A stretch of 35,549 bases of DNA from an uncultured Pseudomonadota bacterium (GTDB lineage: Bacteria > Myxococcota_A > UBA796 > SXON01): NCBI GenBank assembly GCA_903959175.1, contig CAJBVW010000318.1, positions 1-35,549 of the forward strand. Direction: 5' to 3'. This document shows positions 7,945 through 15,584 of this stretch, piece after piece (positions within the stretch are counted from its first letter, which is position 1; each line of letters opens with the position of its first letter). Under the pieces are notes generated by a model, which did not search any database, had not been told where the DNA came from, and saw nothing but the letters and a program-made list of their open reading frames with translations. Position numbers and translations under genes: made by a program.

Positions 7945-8787
7945 AGCCACGCCGCCGCGGACGCCCGGGCAGGTGTCGTCGATGGCGCCTCGCCGCTGGC
8001 GCACCGACCGGCGCACCGACACGAGGTCCGGCAGCGGAACGGCGGTGGCCTCCGCCGCGTCGAGACCCCGATCGGCCTCCGCGAGCCATGTGTAGACGGG
8101 CGTGGCGGAGCCCGTGCAGTCGGCGGGATCGACCCGCCCGGCGGTCGCGGCGAGGATGGCCCGGGCGCGGGTGACCTGCGCGAGCGCGAGCATCCGCGGG
8201 TCCCCGGCGGAGAGCGCGATCGCCTCGCTCGCGGCGTCCAGCCCCTCCTCGGGGCGGCCGGCGCGGACGAGGGCCTCGCCGAGGGCCTGGCGGAAAGCTG
8301 CGCGGGTGGGTTCGGCCGCGGCGAGGGCCTGGAACGCCGCGACCGCTTCGTCCACGCGACCGGTGGAGAGGTCGAGCAGGGCGAGGCTGTGGCGGATGGC
8401 GACGTCCTCCGGCGCCAGCGCGAGGGCCTGCTCGAAGCGGCGCCGCGCGAGGGCCGCGTTCCCCTCGGCCATGGCGACGCTGCCGAGGCCCTTGTAGCCG
8501 AGCGCGCTCTCGGGGTGGGCCTCCAGGCACTGCTGGAAGGCCTCGCGGGCGGGGTCGGTCTCGCCAGCGAGGTGGAGCGTCCACCCGAGGCCGTAGAGGG
8601 CCTCGGCGCTACCGGGGTCGGTCGCGAGCACGCGGCGCCACGCCGCCTCCGCGCCGGTGAGGTCGGCGGCGTCGAGCGCGCGCTGACCGGCGGCGAGCCC
8701 CCGCGGCAAGGCGGTGACGCGCAGGCCGACGGCCACGAGGAGGCCGACGGTCGCGGCGGCGAGGACGAGGCGGATGCGCGGGCTCAC
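7927..8787 (-). CDS. Signal-anchored TPR protein in pilin operon
   Basis: A 286-residue protein starting at a GTG that overlaps the stop of the NtrC-type gene (GTGA). Residues 5-25 form one hydrophobic segment (RLVLAAATVGLLVAVGL), either an uncleaved anchor or a signal peptide. Residues of about 30-200 are TPR units, including AWRRVLATDPGSAEALYGLG, AFQQCLEAHPESALGYKGLG and RFEQALALAPEDVAIRHSLA. PilF/PilW-type TPR pilotins help secretin assembly in type IV pilus systems, but those are lipoproteins; no lipobox is seen here, so that name is not given. Its position between the regulator and the pseudopilins, with overlapping codons on both sides, argues for a function in the same pilus pathway. 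The C-terminal 80 residues contain a CTGS and an IDDTCPG motif that might form a disulfide. Confidence 0.8.
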   Translation of the reverse strand: MSPRIRLVLAAATVGLLVAVGLRVTALPRGLAAGQRALDAADLTGAEAAWRRVLATDPGSAEALYGLGWTLHLAGETDPAREAFQQCLEAHPESALGYKGLGSVAMAEGNAALARRRFEQALALAPEDVAIRHSLALLDLSTGRVDEAVAAFQALAAAEPTRAAFRQALGEALVRAGRPEEGLDAASEAIALSAGDPRMLALAQVTRARAILAATAGRVDPADCTGSATPVYTWLAEADRGLDAAEATAVPLPDLVSVRRSVRQRRGAIDDTCPGVRGGVAGKEIP

Positions 8788-10139
8788 GGCTCGAGCCCGT
8801 ATTCGCGGATCTTGTAGAGGAGCGTCTTGTAGGAGATCTCCAACGCGCGGGCCGCGGCGGCCTTGTTGCCGTCGGAGTGGGCGAGCGCGCGCTCGATGAG
8901 GCGCCGCTCCAACGCCGCGACCTGGAGGGGGATGGAGAGGGAGTCCGTCGCGGCGGCGCGGGCGACGGGCAGCCGGAGCTCTCGCGGGAGGTCCTCGGGG
9001 GCGATGACGCGGCCGTCGCACACGAGGAGCGCGCGTTCGAGCGCGTTCTCGAGCTGGCGGACGTTGCCGGGCCAACCGTGGGCGAGGAGGATCCGGAGGG
9101 TCTCGTCGGGGACGACCGGGCGGGGGAGCCGCATGCGGGCGGCGAGCGCGCCGAGCAGGTGGTCGACGAGGAGCGGGATGTCCTCCGCGCGCTCCCGGAG
9201 CGGCGGGATCTGGAGGTGCACCACGGCGAGGCGGTAGTAGAGGTCCTCGCGGAAGCGCGGCGGGGTGAGGGGCTGGGCGGAGGCGGCGACGATCCGCACG
9301 TCCACCGGCTGATCGGCGCGGGCGCCGAGGCGGCGGACCATGCCGTCCTCCAGCACGCGCAGGAGCTTCGACTGGAGCGGGGGCGGGAGGTCTCCGATCT
9401 CGTCGAGGAAGAGGGTGCCCTTGTCGGCCTGCTCGAAGAGGCCGGGGTGGGCGGCGACCGCGCCGGTGAAGGCGCCCCGGGCGTGGCCGAAGAGCTCGCT
9501 CTCGAGGAGGGTCTCGGGGATGGCGGCGCAGTTGACGGCGACCCAGGGGCCCTTCGCGCGGGGGGACAAGCGGTGGAGGGCGCGGGCGAGGAGCTCCTTG
9601 CCGGTGCCGCTCTCGCCGGCGAGGAGCACGGTGGAGTCGTGGCGGGCCGCGCGGCCGAGGACGCGGAGCAGCTCGGCGATGCCGGGGGACCGCCCGACGA
9701 AGCCCTCGACGGGCTCGGCGACGCGCTCCTGGAGGCGCGCGTTCTCCACGGCGAGCCGCCCGCGGTCCGCCGCGAGGCTCTCGCGCTCCTCGAGCTTCTT
9801 GAGCGTGAGGAGGATCTCGTCGGCCTTGAAGGGCTTGGAGACGTAGTCGTAGGCGCCGCGCCGCATGGCCTCGAGCGCGGTCTCGACCGTGCCGTAGGCG
9901 CTCATCATCACGACCGGGGGCGCGCCCGGCGGGAGCGCGCCGAGGAAGGTCAGGCCGTCCATCTCGGGCATCCGGATGTCGCACAACACGACGTCCGCCT
10001 CCCCGAGCCGGCCGAGCGCCTCGCGGCCGTTCGCGGCCAGGACGACGTGGTAGCCCGCGCGGCCGAGGATGAGGCTCAGGAGGTGACGGAGGTTCTCCTC
10101 ATCGTCGACCACGAGCACGCGGAGGGGGGAGTCATGCAC
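8784..10139 (-). CDS. NtrC-family sigma-54 response regulator
   Basis: A 451-residue, complete bacterial enhancer-binding protein. Receiver domain 1-120: acidic pocket DDE (12-14), phospho-acceptor D54 in VVLCDIRMPEMDG, and K102 in SKPFK. AAA+ domain about 147-385: Walker A GESGTGKE (175-182), the sigma-54-contacting GAFTGA loop (222-227), Walker B GTLFLDEIGD (241-250), and HGWPGNVRQLEN near 354. The C-terminal Fis-type helix-turn-helix lies at about 405-447. It should activate sigma-54 promoters after phosphorylation. GTG at 10139 is the only plausible start. No sensor kinase is encoded in the window. It heads the minor-pilin operon with overlapping codons, so PilR-like control of pilus genes is attractive but unproven. 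Only 7 bp separate its start from the divergent glycosyltransferase, so each promoter must lie within the other gene. Confidence 0.93.
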   Translation of the reverse strand: MHDSPLRVLVVDDEENLRHLLSLILGRAGYHVVLAANGREALGRLGEADVVLCDIRMPEMDGLTFLGALPPGAPPVVMMSAYGTVETALEAMRRGAYDYVSKPFKADEILLTLKKLEERESLAADRGRLAVENARLQERVAEPVEGFVGRSPGIAELLRVLGRAARHDSTVLLAGESGTGKELLARALHRLSPRAKGPWVAVNCAAIPETLLESELFGHARGAFTGAVAAHPGLFEQADKGTLFLDEIGDLPPPLQSKLLRVLEDGMVRRLGARADQPVDVRIVAASAQPLTPPRFREDLYYRLAVVHLQIPPLRERAEDIPLLVDHLLGALAARMRLPRPVVPDETLRILLAHGWPGNVRQLENALERALLVCDGRVIAPEDLPRELRLPVARAAATDSLSIPLQVAALERRLIERALAHSDGNKAAAARALEISYKTLLYKIREYGLEP

Positions 10140-10146
10140 GGCGCCG

Positions 10147-11430
10147 ATGATACCGGATCGCGTGCCCCGACTTCTCCAACTCGTGCACGGCTACCCCCCC
10201 CACGAGAACGCGGGCACGGAGCAGTACGCGTGGCGCGTCGCGGAGGGCCTGCGCGCGCGGGGGTGGGCGGTGCACACGCTCGCGGTGGCGCCGCACGCCG
10301 GGGCGGCGCCGTACGCCGTGACCGAGGAAGAGGGCATCACGCGGGTCGTGAACAACGCGCCGTACGCCGGGCTGCGCCGCGCGGCCTCCGACCCCGCGGT
10401 GGACGCCGTGATCGCGGGCCTCGTCCGCAGGTTTCGCCCCGACGTGGTGCATGTGCAGCACCTCACCTCGCTCTCCACCACCTTCCGCACGGACGTCCCG
10501 ATCGTGTGGACGCTCCATGACGCCTGGGCGTGGTGCGCGGCCGGCGGGCTCCTCCTGCGCGACGGCCGTCCCTGCGACGGGCCCGGCGCCGCCTGCCCCG
10601 CGTGCGCGTCGGGCTGGGCGCGCGACACCCCCACGGTGACCCGCGCGCTCGGGGTCGCGGGGCGCCTCGGCCGGTGGGTCGGTCCGGCGCGGGTGCAGCG
10701 GCTCTGGCACCGGGTGCCGGGGCGCGTGCGTGCGCGGGTGACCGGGGGGGTGGCGCCTCCCCTCGCGGAGGGGGCCCTCTCCCGTCGTGACGCGTCCATC
10801 CACGCCTTCGCGGCCCGGTGCGCCCGCATCGTGAGCCCGAGCCGTTGGATCGCCGCCGCCGCCGCCGCCCAGGGCTTCCCCGCGCCGCTCGTGCTCCCCC
10901 ACGGCGTCGACCCCGTAGCGGTGCGCGCGCCCGACCCCGACGCCGGCTTCCTCTTCCTCGGTACCCTCGCAGCGCACAAGGGCCCCCACCTCGTGCGCGA
11001 GGCCTGGGCGCGCGCCGCGACCGGGCTCCCGCTCCGCGTCCACGGGCCCCCGGGCCCCGACGCCGCCTACGTCGCCGCGCTCCCGAACGACGGGCCGCTC
11101 GCGACCGACGAGGTCCCCGGGCACCTCGCCCGCGCGCGCGCCCTCGTGCTCGGCTCCCTCTGGCCGGAGAACGCCCCCCTGGTGATCCTGGAGGCCCGCG
11201 CCGCCGGCTGCCCCGTGATCGCGCCCGACATCGGCGGCATCGCCGAGCTCGTCGCGCCCGGGGTGGACGGGTGGCTCTACCCCCCGGGCGACGTCGACGC
11301 GCTCGCCGCCTGCCTCCGCGAGGCCTCCCGCACCACGCCCCCCGTGCGCCCGCCGCCGCGCTTCTCCGCGCACCTCGACGGGCTGGAGGCGCTCTACGCG
11401 TCCGTGCGCGCCGGGCCGTCGCGGCGATGA
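10147..11430 (+). CDS. GT4-family glycosyltransferase
   Basis: A 427-residue GT-B fold glycosyltransferase. The N-terminal domain begins RLLQLVHGYPPHENAGTE, the usual glycine-rich start of GT4 acceptor domains; RPDVVHVQHL and WTLHDAW follow. The C-terminal domain has FLFLGTLAAHKGP and the nucleotide-sugar binding E-x7-E motif (E341-NAPLVIL-E349), then GCPVIAPDIGGIAELV. GT4 enzymes are retaining transferases that build cell-surface polysaccharides; donor and acceptor cannot be told. A cysteine cluster (C130, C143, C150, C153) is inserted in the N-terminal domain and is repeated in the second glycosyltransferase at 12001. ATG at 10147 is used; an in-frame GTG five codons later is also possible. 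It is divergent from the NtrC-type gene and is followed by a 21-bp tandem repeat. Confidence 0.88.
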   Translation: MIPDRVPRLLQLVHGYPPHENAGTEQYAWRVAEGLRARGWAVHTLAVAPHAGAAPYAVTEEEGITRVVNNAPYAGLRRAASDPAVDAVIAGLVRRFRPDVVHVQHLTSLSTTFRTDVPIVWTLHDAWAWCAAGGLLLRDGRPCDGPGAACPACASGWARDTPTVTRALGVAGRLGRWVGPARVQRLWHRVPGRVRARVTGGVAPPLAEGALSRRDASIHAFAARCARIVSPSRWIAAAAAAQGFPAPLVLPHGVDPVAVRAPDPDAGFLFLGTLAAHKGPHLVREAWARAATGLPLRVHGPPGPDAAYVAALPNDGPLATDEVPGHLARARALVLGSLWPENAPLVILEARAAGCPVIAPDIGGIAELVAPGVDGWLYPPGDVDALAACLREASRTTPPVRPPPRFSAHLDGLEALYASVRAGPSRR

Positions 11431-11435
11431 CGGTG

Positions 11436-11520
11436 CCGCCCTCTCCCGTGGCGAGGCCGCCCTCTCCCGTGGCGAGGCCGCCCTCAGTCGTGGCGAGGCC
11501 GCCCTCTCCGTCCGGTGGCG
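11436..11520. repeat. 21-bp direct tandem repeat, four copies
   Basis: The unit CCGCCCTCTCCCGTGGCGAGG occurs at 11436-11456 and 11457-11477 exactly, at 11478-11498 with small changes (CAGT in place of CTCC), and as a decayed copy to about 11520. It fills the space between the glycosyltransferase stop (11428-11430) and a TATAAA element ahead of the YbjN-like gene. It does not resemble a CRISPR array: there are no spacers. Confidence 0.9.
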
Positions 11521-11526
11521 TATAAA
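11521..11526 (+). promoter_or_regulatory. Candidate -10 element (TATAAA)
   Basis: TATAAA at 11521-11526 is an AT-rich hexamer in very GC-rich DNA, 24 nt before the ATG of the YbjN-like gene. No convincing -35 hexamer was found at the expected distance; the tandem repeat occupies that place. It could start transcription of the YbjN/glycosyltransferase/TPR group. Confidence 0.35.
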
Positions 11527-11550
11527 GAGGGACGTCCGGAGACGAAGACC

Positions 11551-11985
11551 ATGAGCGATCGCCTACGCCAGCTCGCCGACCGCGTGAGCGACTTCCTCGT
11601 CCGGATGGACATCGACCCCGACCGCAACGGCGAGGGGATCTTCCTGCTGAAGTACGGCTCGACCGTGGTGATGATCTCCATCTTCGAGGACGACGACCAC
11701 AGCTTCGTCCGCTTCGCGTCGACCCTCCTCTCGGGCGCCCGGCCGCAGCTCGAGCTCGTGATGCGGCTCCTCCGGATGAACACGGAGGTGCTGTTCGGCG
11801 CCTTCCTGCTGTTCGAGGACGACACCGTGTCCTTCACGCACACGCTCCTCGGCGACGCCCTCCCCTTCGAGCAGTTCTCGCACGCGCTGGAGTACGTGGC
11901 GCGCGTGAGCGACGACCACGACGAGGAGCTGCAAGCCCTCGCCGGCGGCCAGCGCGCCGAGGAGATCCTGGCCGAGGGCGTGTGA
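11551..11985 (+). CDS. YbjN-like / type III secretion chaperone-fold protein
   Basis: A 144-residue cytosolic protein with no signal peptide or membrane helix. Its pattern, helix (DRLRQLADRVSDFLVRM), beta strands (GIFLLKYGSTVVMISIFEDD, VLFGAFLLFEDDTVSFTHTLLG) and a final helix (FEQFSHALEYVARVSDDHDEEL), fits the YbjN/CesT-like chaperone fold. Members are small dimeric peptide-binding proteins, several linked to secretion or motility, but the biochemical role of YbjN proteins is not settled. The ATG at 11551 is preferred, with CGGAG about 10 nt upstream, over a GTG at 11515 that lies in the repeat and -10 region. It sits between two related glycosyltransferases and ends 15 bp before the second, suggesting cotranscription. 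Confidence 0.6.
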   Translation: MSDRLRQLADRVSDFLVRMDIDPDRNGEGIFLLKYGSTVVMISIFEDDDHSFVRFASTLLSGARPQLELVMRLLRMNTEVLFGAFLLFEDDTVSFTHTLLGDALPFEQFSHALEYVARVSDDHDEELQALAGGQRAEEILAEGV

Positions 11986-12000
11986 ACCGGCGTAACCCCC

Positions 12001-13194
12001 GTGGCTGACGCCCTGCGGATCCTGCACGTCGCGCACGGCTGGCCCCCCGGGGACCTCGGCGGGACCGAGCTGTACGCGGCCTCCCTCGCCGCGGCGCAGG
12101 CCCGCGCCGGGGCCGTCGTGACCGCATGGACGCCCGCCGGGCTCTCGCGCCGGCCGCTGCGCTTCCGCGAGACCTTCGACCGCGCCGAGGCGGACGGCAG
12201 CTTCGGCGCGGCGTGCGCGGCCGCGCGCCCCGACGTCGTGCACGTGCACCACCTTACCGGCGCCTCGATGGGCATCCCCGCGGTCGCGCGCGCGCAGGGC
12301 GCCCGGGTGGTCGTCACCCTCCACGACGCGTGGCTCGCGTGCGCCCGGGGCCAGCTCGTCGACCGCACGGGCGCCCGGTGCGCCGGCCCCGACGACGCGC
12401 GGTGCGCCCGGTGCCTCGCTCCCGCGCTCTGGGCGCCGCTGCCCGCCGCCGTCGCCGATCGCCTGCCCCTCCGCCGCGACCTCGTCGCCGCGCGCCGCGC
12501 CGCGCTCGCCCGCCTCGTCGCCACCGTCGACCTCTTCCTCTCCCCCTCCCGCCACCTCCCCGCGCGCCTCGGCCTGCCCGCGACGTGGCTCCCCCTCCCC
12601 CTCCTCCGCCCGATCCCCGCCGCCCCCGCCAGCCCGCCGGGCCCCGTCCGCTTCCTCTTCCTCGGGAGCCTCCTCCCGACGAAGGGGCCGGCGATCGCGC
12701 TGGAGGCCTTCGCGCGCCTCCCCGCCGGCGCCGCCACCCTGCGGATCGTGGGGCCCTCTCCCCCCTACGACGGGCGCACCACCTACGCGGACGGCGTGCG
12801 CGCCCGCGCGGCCGAGGTCCCCGGCGTGTCCCTCCTCGGCGGGTGCCCGCCCGACGCGGTGCCGGCGCTCTTCGCGGACGCCGACGTGCTCCTGTTCCCG
12901 AGCACCTGGGAGGAGAACAGCCCGCTGGTGCTGCGCGAGGCCGCCGCGGCGGGGCTGCGCGTCGTCGCGAGCGATCTGCCGGGCGTCACCGAGGTCCTCG
13001 GGCCCGCGCGCGGGTCGCGGGTGGAGCCCGGAGACGCCGCGGCGTGGCGGGCGGCGCTGGCCGCCGAGGTGCGGCGCGGGCGCGCACGCGATGCCGTGCT
13101 CGCTTCCGACGACATCGACACCCACGCGGGGAGGCTCGCCGAGGTGTACGCGTCCCTCCTCTCGCGGCGGGACGATCCGCGCGCCGCGCTGTAG
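12001..13194 (+). CDS. GT4-family glycosyltransferase (second copy)
   Basis: A 397-residue GT-B enzyme related to the one at 10147. The acceptor domain starts RILHVAHGWPPGDLGGTE, with RPDVVHVHHLTG and VTLHDAW matching the first copy position by position. The donor domain has RFLFLGSLLPTKGP and the E-x7-E motif (E305-NSPLVLR-E313), then GLRVVASDLPGVTEVL. The four-cysteine insert is C114, C127, C135 and C138. Start is a GTG 15 bp after the YbjN-like stop, with no strong ribosome-binding site; coupling is possible. The pair probably arose by an old duplication, since identity is limited to motifs. It is likely to act in exopolysaccharide, O-antigen or protein glycosylation, but the sugar is unknown. 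Confidence 0.87.
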   Translation: MADALRILHVAHGWPPGDLGGTELYAASLAAAQARAGAVVTAWTPAGLSRRPLRFRETFDRAEADGSFGAACAAARPDVVHVHHLTGASMGIPAVARAQGARVVVTLHDAWLACARGQLVDRTGARCAGPDDARCARCLAPALWAPLPAAVADRLPLRRDLVAARRAALARLVATVDLFLSPSRHLPARLGLPATWLPLPLLRPIPAAPASPPGPVRFLFLGSLLPTKGPAIALEAFARLPAGAATLRIVGPSPPYDGRTTYADGVRARAAEVPGVSLLGGCPPDAVPALFADADVLLFPSTWEENSPLVLREAAAAGLRVVASDLPGVTEVLGPARGSRVEPGDAAAWRAALAAEVRRGRARDAVLASDDIDTHAGRLAEVYASLLSRRDDPRAAL

Positions 13195-13203
13195 ACTCCC
13201 GCC

Positions 13204-14340
13204 ATGGTGCTCCTCTCCCTCCTGCTCGACGCCCACGCCGCAGACGAGGCCTGCTTCGACTGTTGCCGCGCCGGGGGACTCTCCGCGTGCAACGCCAGCC
13301 TCAGCGTCTACGGGGACGGCTCGCGCCTGGCCCGCGACGGCGACGCCTGGCGTGTGGTCGGGCTGTGGGAGGTCGGCTGCAACGGCGTCGGCGTGTTCGA
13401 CGCGAGCGCCAGCGTGCGGCTCTCGCGCCCGCCGCTCGGCGGCGAGCTCGTCATGGAAGACGTGAACCCCCTGCGCGTGCACTGCTTCGAGCAGGCGTGC
13501 GCGCTCCCGGCGACGACGTGCGTGTCGCCCGTCGACGACATGGGCCGCTTCTTCCTGCTGGACTGCGGCTCAGGCCTCCCGGTGGACGGCACCGTCCTCT
13601 CGAACGTCACCCCCGTCGTCCGCAACCCCACCTCCCGCGTCGTCGTGGTGGACGGCCGCCCGCTCGTCGTCGTGCCCGTCTCCGGCAACGCCTTCGCGCC
13701 GGGGACCACCAACGGCGCCGTCGCGCCCGCGCGGAGCGGCGCCGCGCCCCCCCGCATCGCGCCGGTCGACACCTCGCCCTACACGTACACGCCCTCGCCC
13801 GGCCTCGTCGCCTCGAGCGCCCCGGCGTACACGGCGCCGCCCGCGCCGGCCGTCGCCGAGCCCGCCGCGACCACGGCAGTGTCTACCTTCACGGCCCAGC
13901 CGAGCACCGACCCGATGGCGACGCTCGCGGCCACCCTTCCCGCCGATCCCCCCGAGACCTGCAAGGTCACCGGCGACGCCCTCCGCGGCGAGGCGCGCAA
14001 GCGGGTCGACTCCGGGGACGACCGCCGCATGCGCAAGGACGCCCTCGGCGCCCTCCAGGAGTACCGCGCCGCGCTCACGATGGACGTGTGCAACGCCTAC
14101 GCCTGGAACGGCATCGGCGACATCGCGAACGACGCCGCGCGCCCCGACCTCGCCGTCCGCGCCCTCCGCAACACGACGCGCCTGTTGCCCGGCCACTACG
14201 GCGCCTGGACGATGCTCGGCAAGAATTACGAGGCCTTGCGCCAGATGAAGCTCGCGGCCGAGGCCTACACCAAGGCCCTCGAGCTACGCCCGGGCCTGCC
14301 CGAGGCCCTCGACGGCTGGCGTCGCACCGCGGCTCCGTAG
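13204..14340 (+). CDS. Secreted cysteine-containing TPR protein
   Basis: A 378-residue protein with a very short signal peptide (MVLLSLLLDAHA before ADEACFDCC). The exported N-terminal domain (13-170) holds about ten cysteines (CFDCC, GLSACN, EVGCNG, VHCFEQAC, TTCVSP, LLDCGSG), which suggests a disulfide-bonded periplasmic or surface domain that I do not recognise. A Pro/Ala/Thr-rich linker follows (about 175-255), and residues 260-375 are TPR units (ALQEYRAALTMDVCNAYAW, AEAYTKALELRPGLPEAL). It begins 9 bp after the glycosyltransferase and ends 69 bp before tolQ. In enterobacteria the tol locus ends with the TPR protein CpoB; this gene is at the other end and has a different architecture, so no equivalence is claimed. 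Confidence 0.72.
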   Translation: MVLLSLLLDAHAADEACFDCCRAGGLSACNASLSVYGDGSRLARDGDAWRVVGLWEVGCNGVGVFDASASVRLSRPPLGGELVMEDVNPLRVHCFEQACALPATTCVSPVDDMGRFFLLDCGSGLPVDGTVLSNVTPVVRNPTSRVVVVDGRPLVVVPVSGNAFAPGTTNGAVAPARSGAAPPRIAPVDTSPYTYTPSPGLVASSAPAYTAPPAPAVAEPAATTAVSTFTAQPSTDPMATLAATLPADPPETCKVTGDALRGEARKRVDSGDDRRMRKDALGALQEYRAALTMDVCNAYAWNGIGDIANDAARPDLAVRALRNTTRLLPGHYGAWTMLGKNYEALRQMKLAAEAYTKALELRPGLPEALDGWRRTAAP

Positions 14341-14409
14341 CGACCGGGGCCCGCGTCGGGGTGAGAACAGCCCCGCCCCCAAGCCGACCGCGTGTTACCC
14401 GCCGAGGCT

Positions 14410-15129
14410 ATGGATCCCGTCCTTCCCGTCTACCTGGCCTCCGTCGCCGCGGCGAACGATGGCTTCTCGATCGTCGCCCTGGTGCTCGAGGCCGACTTCA
14501 TCGTGCAAGCGGTGTTGTTCCTCCTGCTCGCGATGTCCGTCGCGTGCTGGGCCATCATCCTCAACAAGTACCTCGCGGTGCGCCGGGCCTCCGCGCAGTC
14601 CCAGGCGTTCCTCGACGCCTTCTGGAAGGCGCGGGCGCTCGACGAGATCTACGAGCGCAGCGGGCGGTACCCCAACGCCCCCGTCGCCGAGGTGTTCAAG
14701 GCCGGCTACGTCGAGCTCCAACGCCTCACGACGGCGGACGGCGCCGGCGGCATGGACCTCGGTCTCACCGAGAACATCGAGCGCGCGCTCCGCCGCACCG
14801 CCAACGTCCAGCTCAACCAGCTCGAGAGCCGGATTCCCTTCCTCGCGACGACCGGCTCGACCGGCCCCTTCATCGGCCTGTTCGGCACGGTGTGGGGCAT
14901 CCTCCGCGCCTTCCAGAAGATCGGCGAGACCGGCCAGGCCTCCATCCAGACCGTCGGACCCGACATCGCGCACGCGCTCGTCGCCACCGCCGTCGGCCTG
15001 CTCGCCGCCATCCCCGCGGTCATGGCGTACAACTTCTTCAACAGCCGGATCCGGGGCATCGCCAGCGAGATGGACGGGTTCTCGTCCGACTTCCTGAACA
15101 TCGTGAAGCGCCACTACCGGGGGCGATAG
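14410..15129 (+). CDS. tolQ: TolQ (MotA/TolQ/ExbB proton channel)
   Basis: A 239-residue inner-membrane protein with three helices: FIVQAVLFLLLAMSVACWAIIL near 30-52, then the conserved pair around ATTGSTGPFIGLFGTVWGILRAF (about 145-167) and IAHALVATAVGLLAAIPAVMAYNFF (about 187-211). The motif TGPFIGLFGTVWGI is the TolQ/ExbB signature. With TolR it forms a proton-driven motor that pulls on TolA and powers outer-membrane constriction at division. ATG at 14410 is chosen; a GTG six codons upstream (14392) is possible. TolQ is preferred over ExbB because tolR, a TolA-like gene and tolB follow directly. Confidence 0.92.
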   Translation: MDPVLPVYLASVAAANDGFSIVALVLEADFIVQAVLFLLLAMSVACWAIILNKYLAVRRASAQSQAFLDAFWKARALDEIYERSGRYPNAPVAEVFKAGYVELQRLTTADGAGGMDLGLTENIERALRRTANVQLNQLESRIPFLATTGSTGPFIGLFGTVWGILRAFQKIGETGQASIQTVGPDIAHALVATAVGLLAAIPAVMAYNFFNSRIRGIASEMDGFSSDFLNIVKRHYRGR

Positions 15130-15131
15130 CC

Positions 15132-15581
15132 ATGGGCATGAGCGGCCCCTCCCGCGACGGCGGGATGATGGCGGACATCAACGTGACGCCCTTCGTCGAC
15201 GTGATGCTCGTCCTCCTCATCATCTTCATGGTGACGGCGCCGATGATGACCACCGGCGTGGCGCTCGAGCTGCCGCGTGCGGAGGCGCCCGCGCTCGGCG
15301 CCGACGAGGATCAGCTCGTGCTCTCGATCACCGGCGACGAGAAGTACTACCTCGGCAAGAACGAGTTCCCGATCGACGAGTTGAAGTTGAAACTTGCCGC
15401 GATCGCGAAAGAAAACCCCGACCGACAGGTGTTCGTACGGGCAGATGGCACGCTCGCGTACGAGAAGGTCCTCCAGCTGCTCGCGTTGGCGCAGAACGCC
15501 GGCGTCGGCAAGGTCGGCCTCGTGACCCAGCCAGGCCCCGTCTCCGGAGGCCTCGGCGAGGGCATGGGCGAGGCCCCGTAG
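15132..15581 (+). CDS. tolR: TolR (ExbD/TolR biopolymer transport)
   Basis: A 149-residue single-pass protein. The N-terminal DINVTPFVDVMLVLLIIFMVTAP is the ExbD/TolR signature, with the proton-relay Asp at residue 23, the same position as in E. coli TolR. The periplasmic domain (about 55-135) has VLSITGDEKYYLGKNEFPIDEL and VFVRADGTLAYEKVLQLLALAQNAGVGKVGLVT, typical of the family. ATG at 15132 lies 2 bp after the tolQ stop with GGGGGCG upstream. The coding frame is open a long way upstream, but only as a shadow of the preceding genes. The C-terminal 13 residues are glycine-rich. Confidence 0.93.
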   Translation: MGMSGPSRDGGMMADINVTPFVDVMLVLLIIFMVTAPMMTTGVALELPRAEAPALGADEDQLVLSITGDEKYYLGKNEFPIDELKLKLAAIAKENPDRQVFVRADGTLAYEKVLQLLALAQNAGVGKVGLVTQPGPVSGGLGEGMGEAP

Positions 15582-15584
15582 CGT

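Noticed and set aside
8784-10300. Sigma-54 promoter near the NtrC-type gene
   Set aside because: I looked for the GG and GC doublets with TGGCA and TTGC around the operon start and its internal junctions and found no convincing match by eye.
11436-11520. Tandem repeats as a CRISPR array
   Set aside because: The repeats are directly adjacent with no spacers, and no cas gene is present.
10147-14340. Glycosyltransferase group as a biosynthetic cluster or defence island
   Set aside because: There are only two transferases, with no polymerase, flippase, nuclease or toxin partner. The neighbourhood is envelope housekeeping.
12126-15131. N-terminal extension of the tolR frame back to 12126
   Set aside because: It is Arg/Pro-rich shadow sequence across three real genes. 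The TolR signature begins just after the ATG at 15132.
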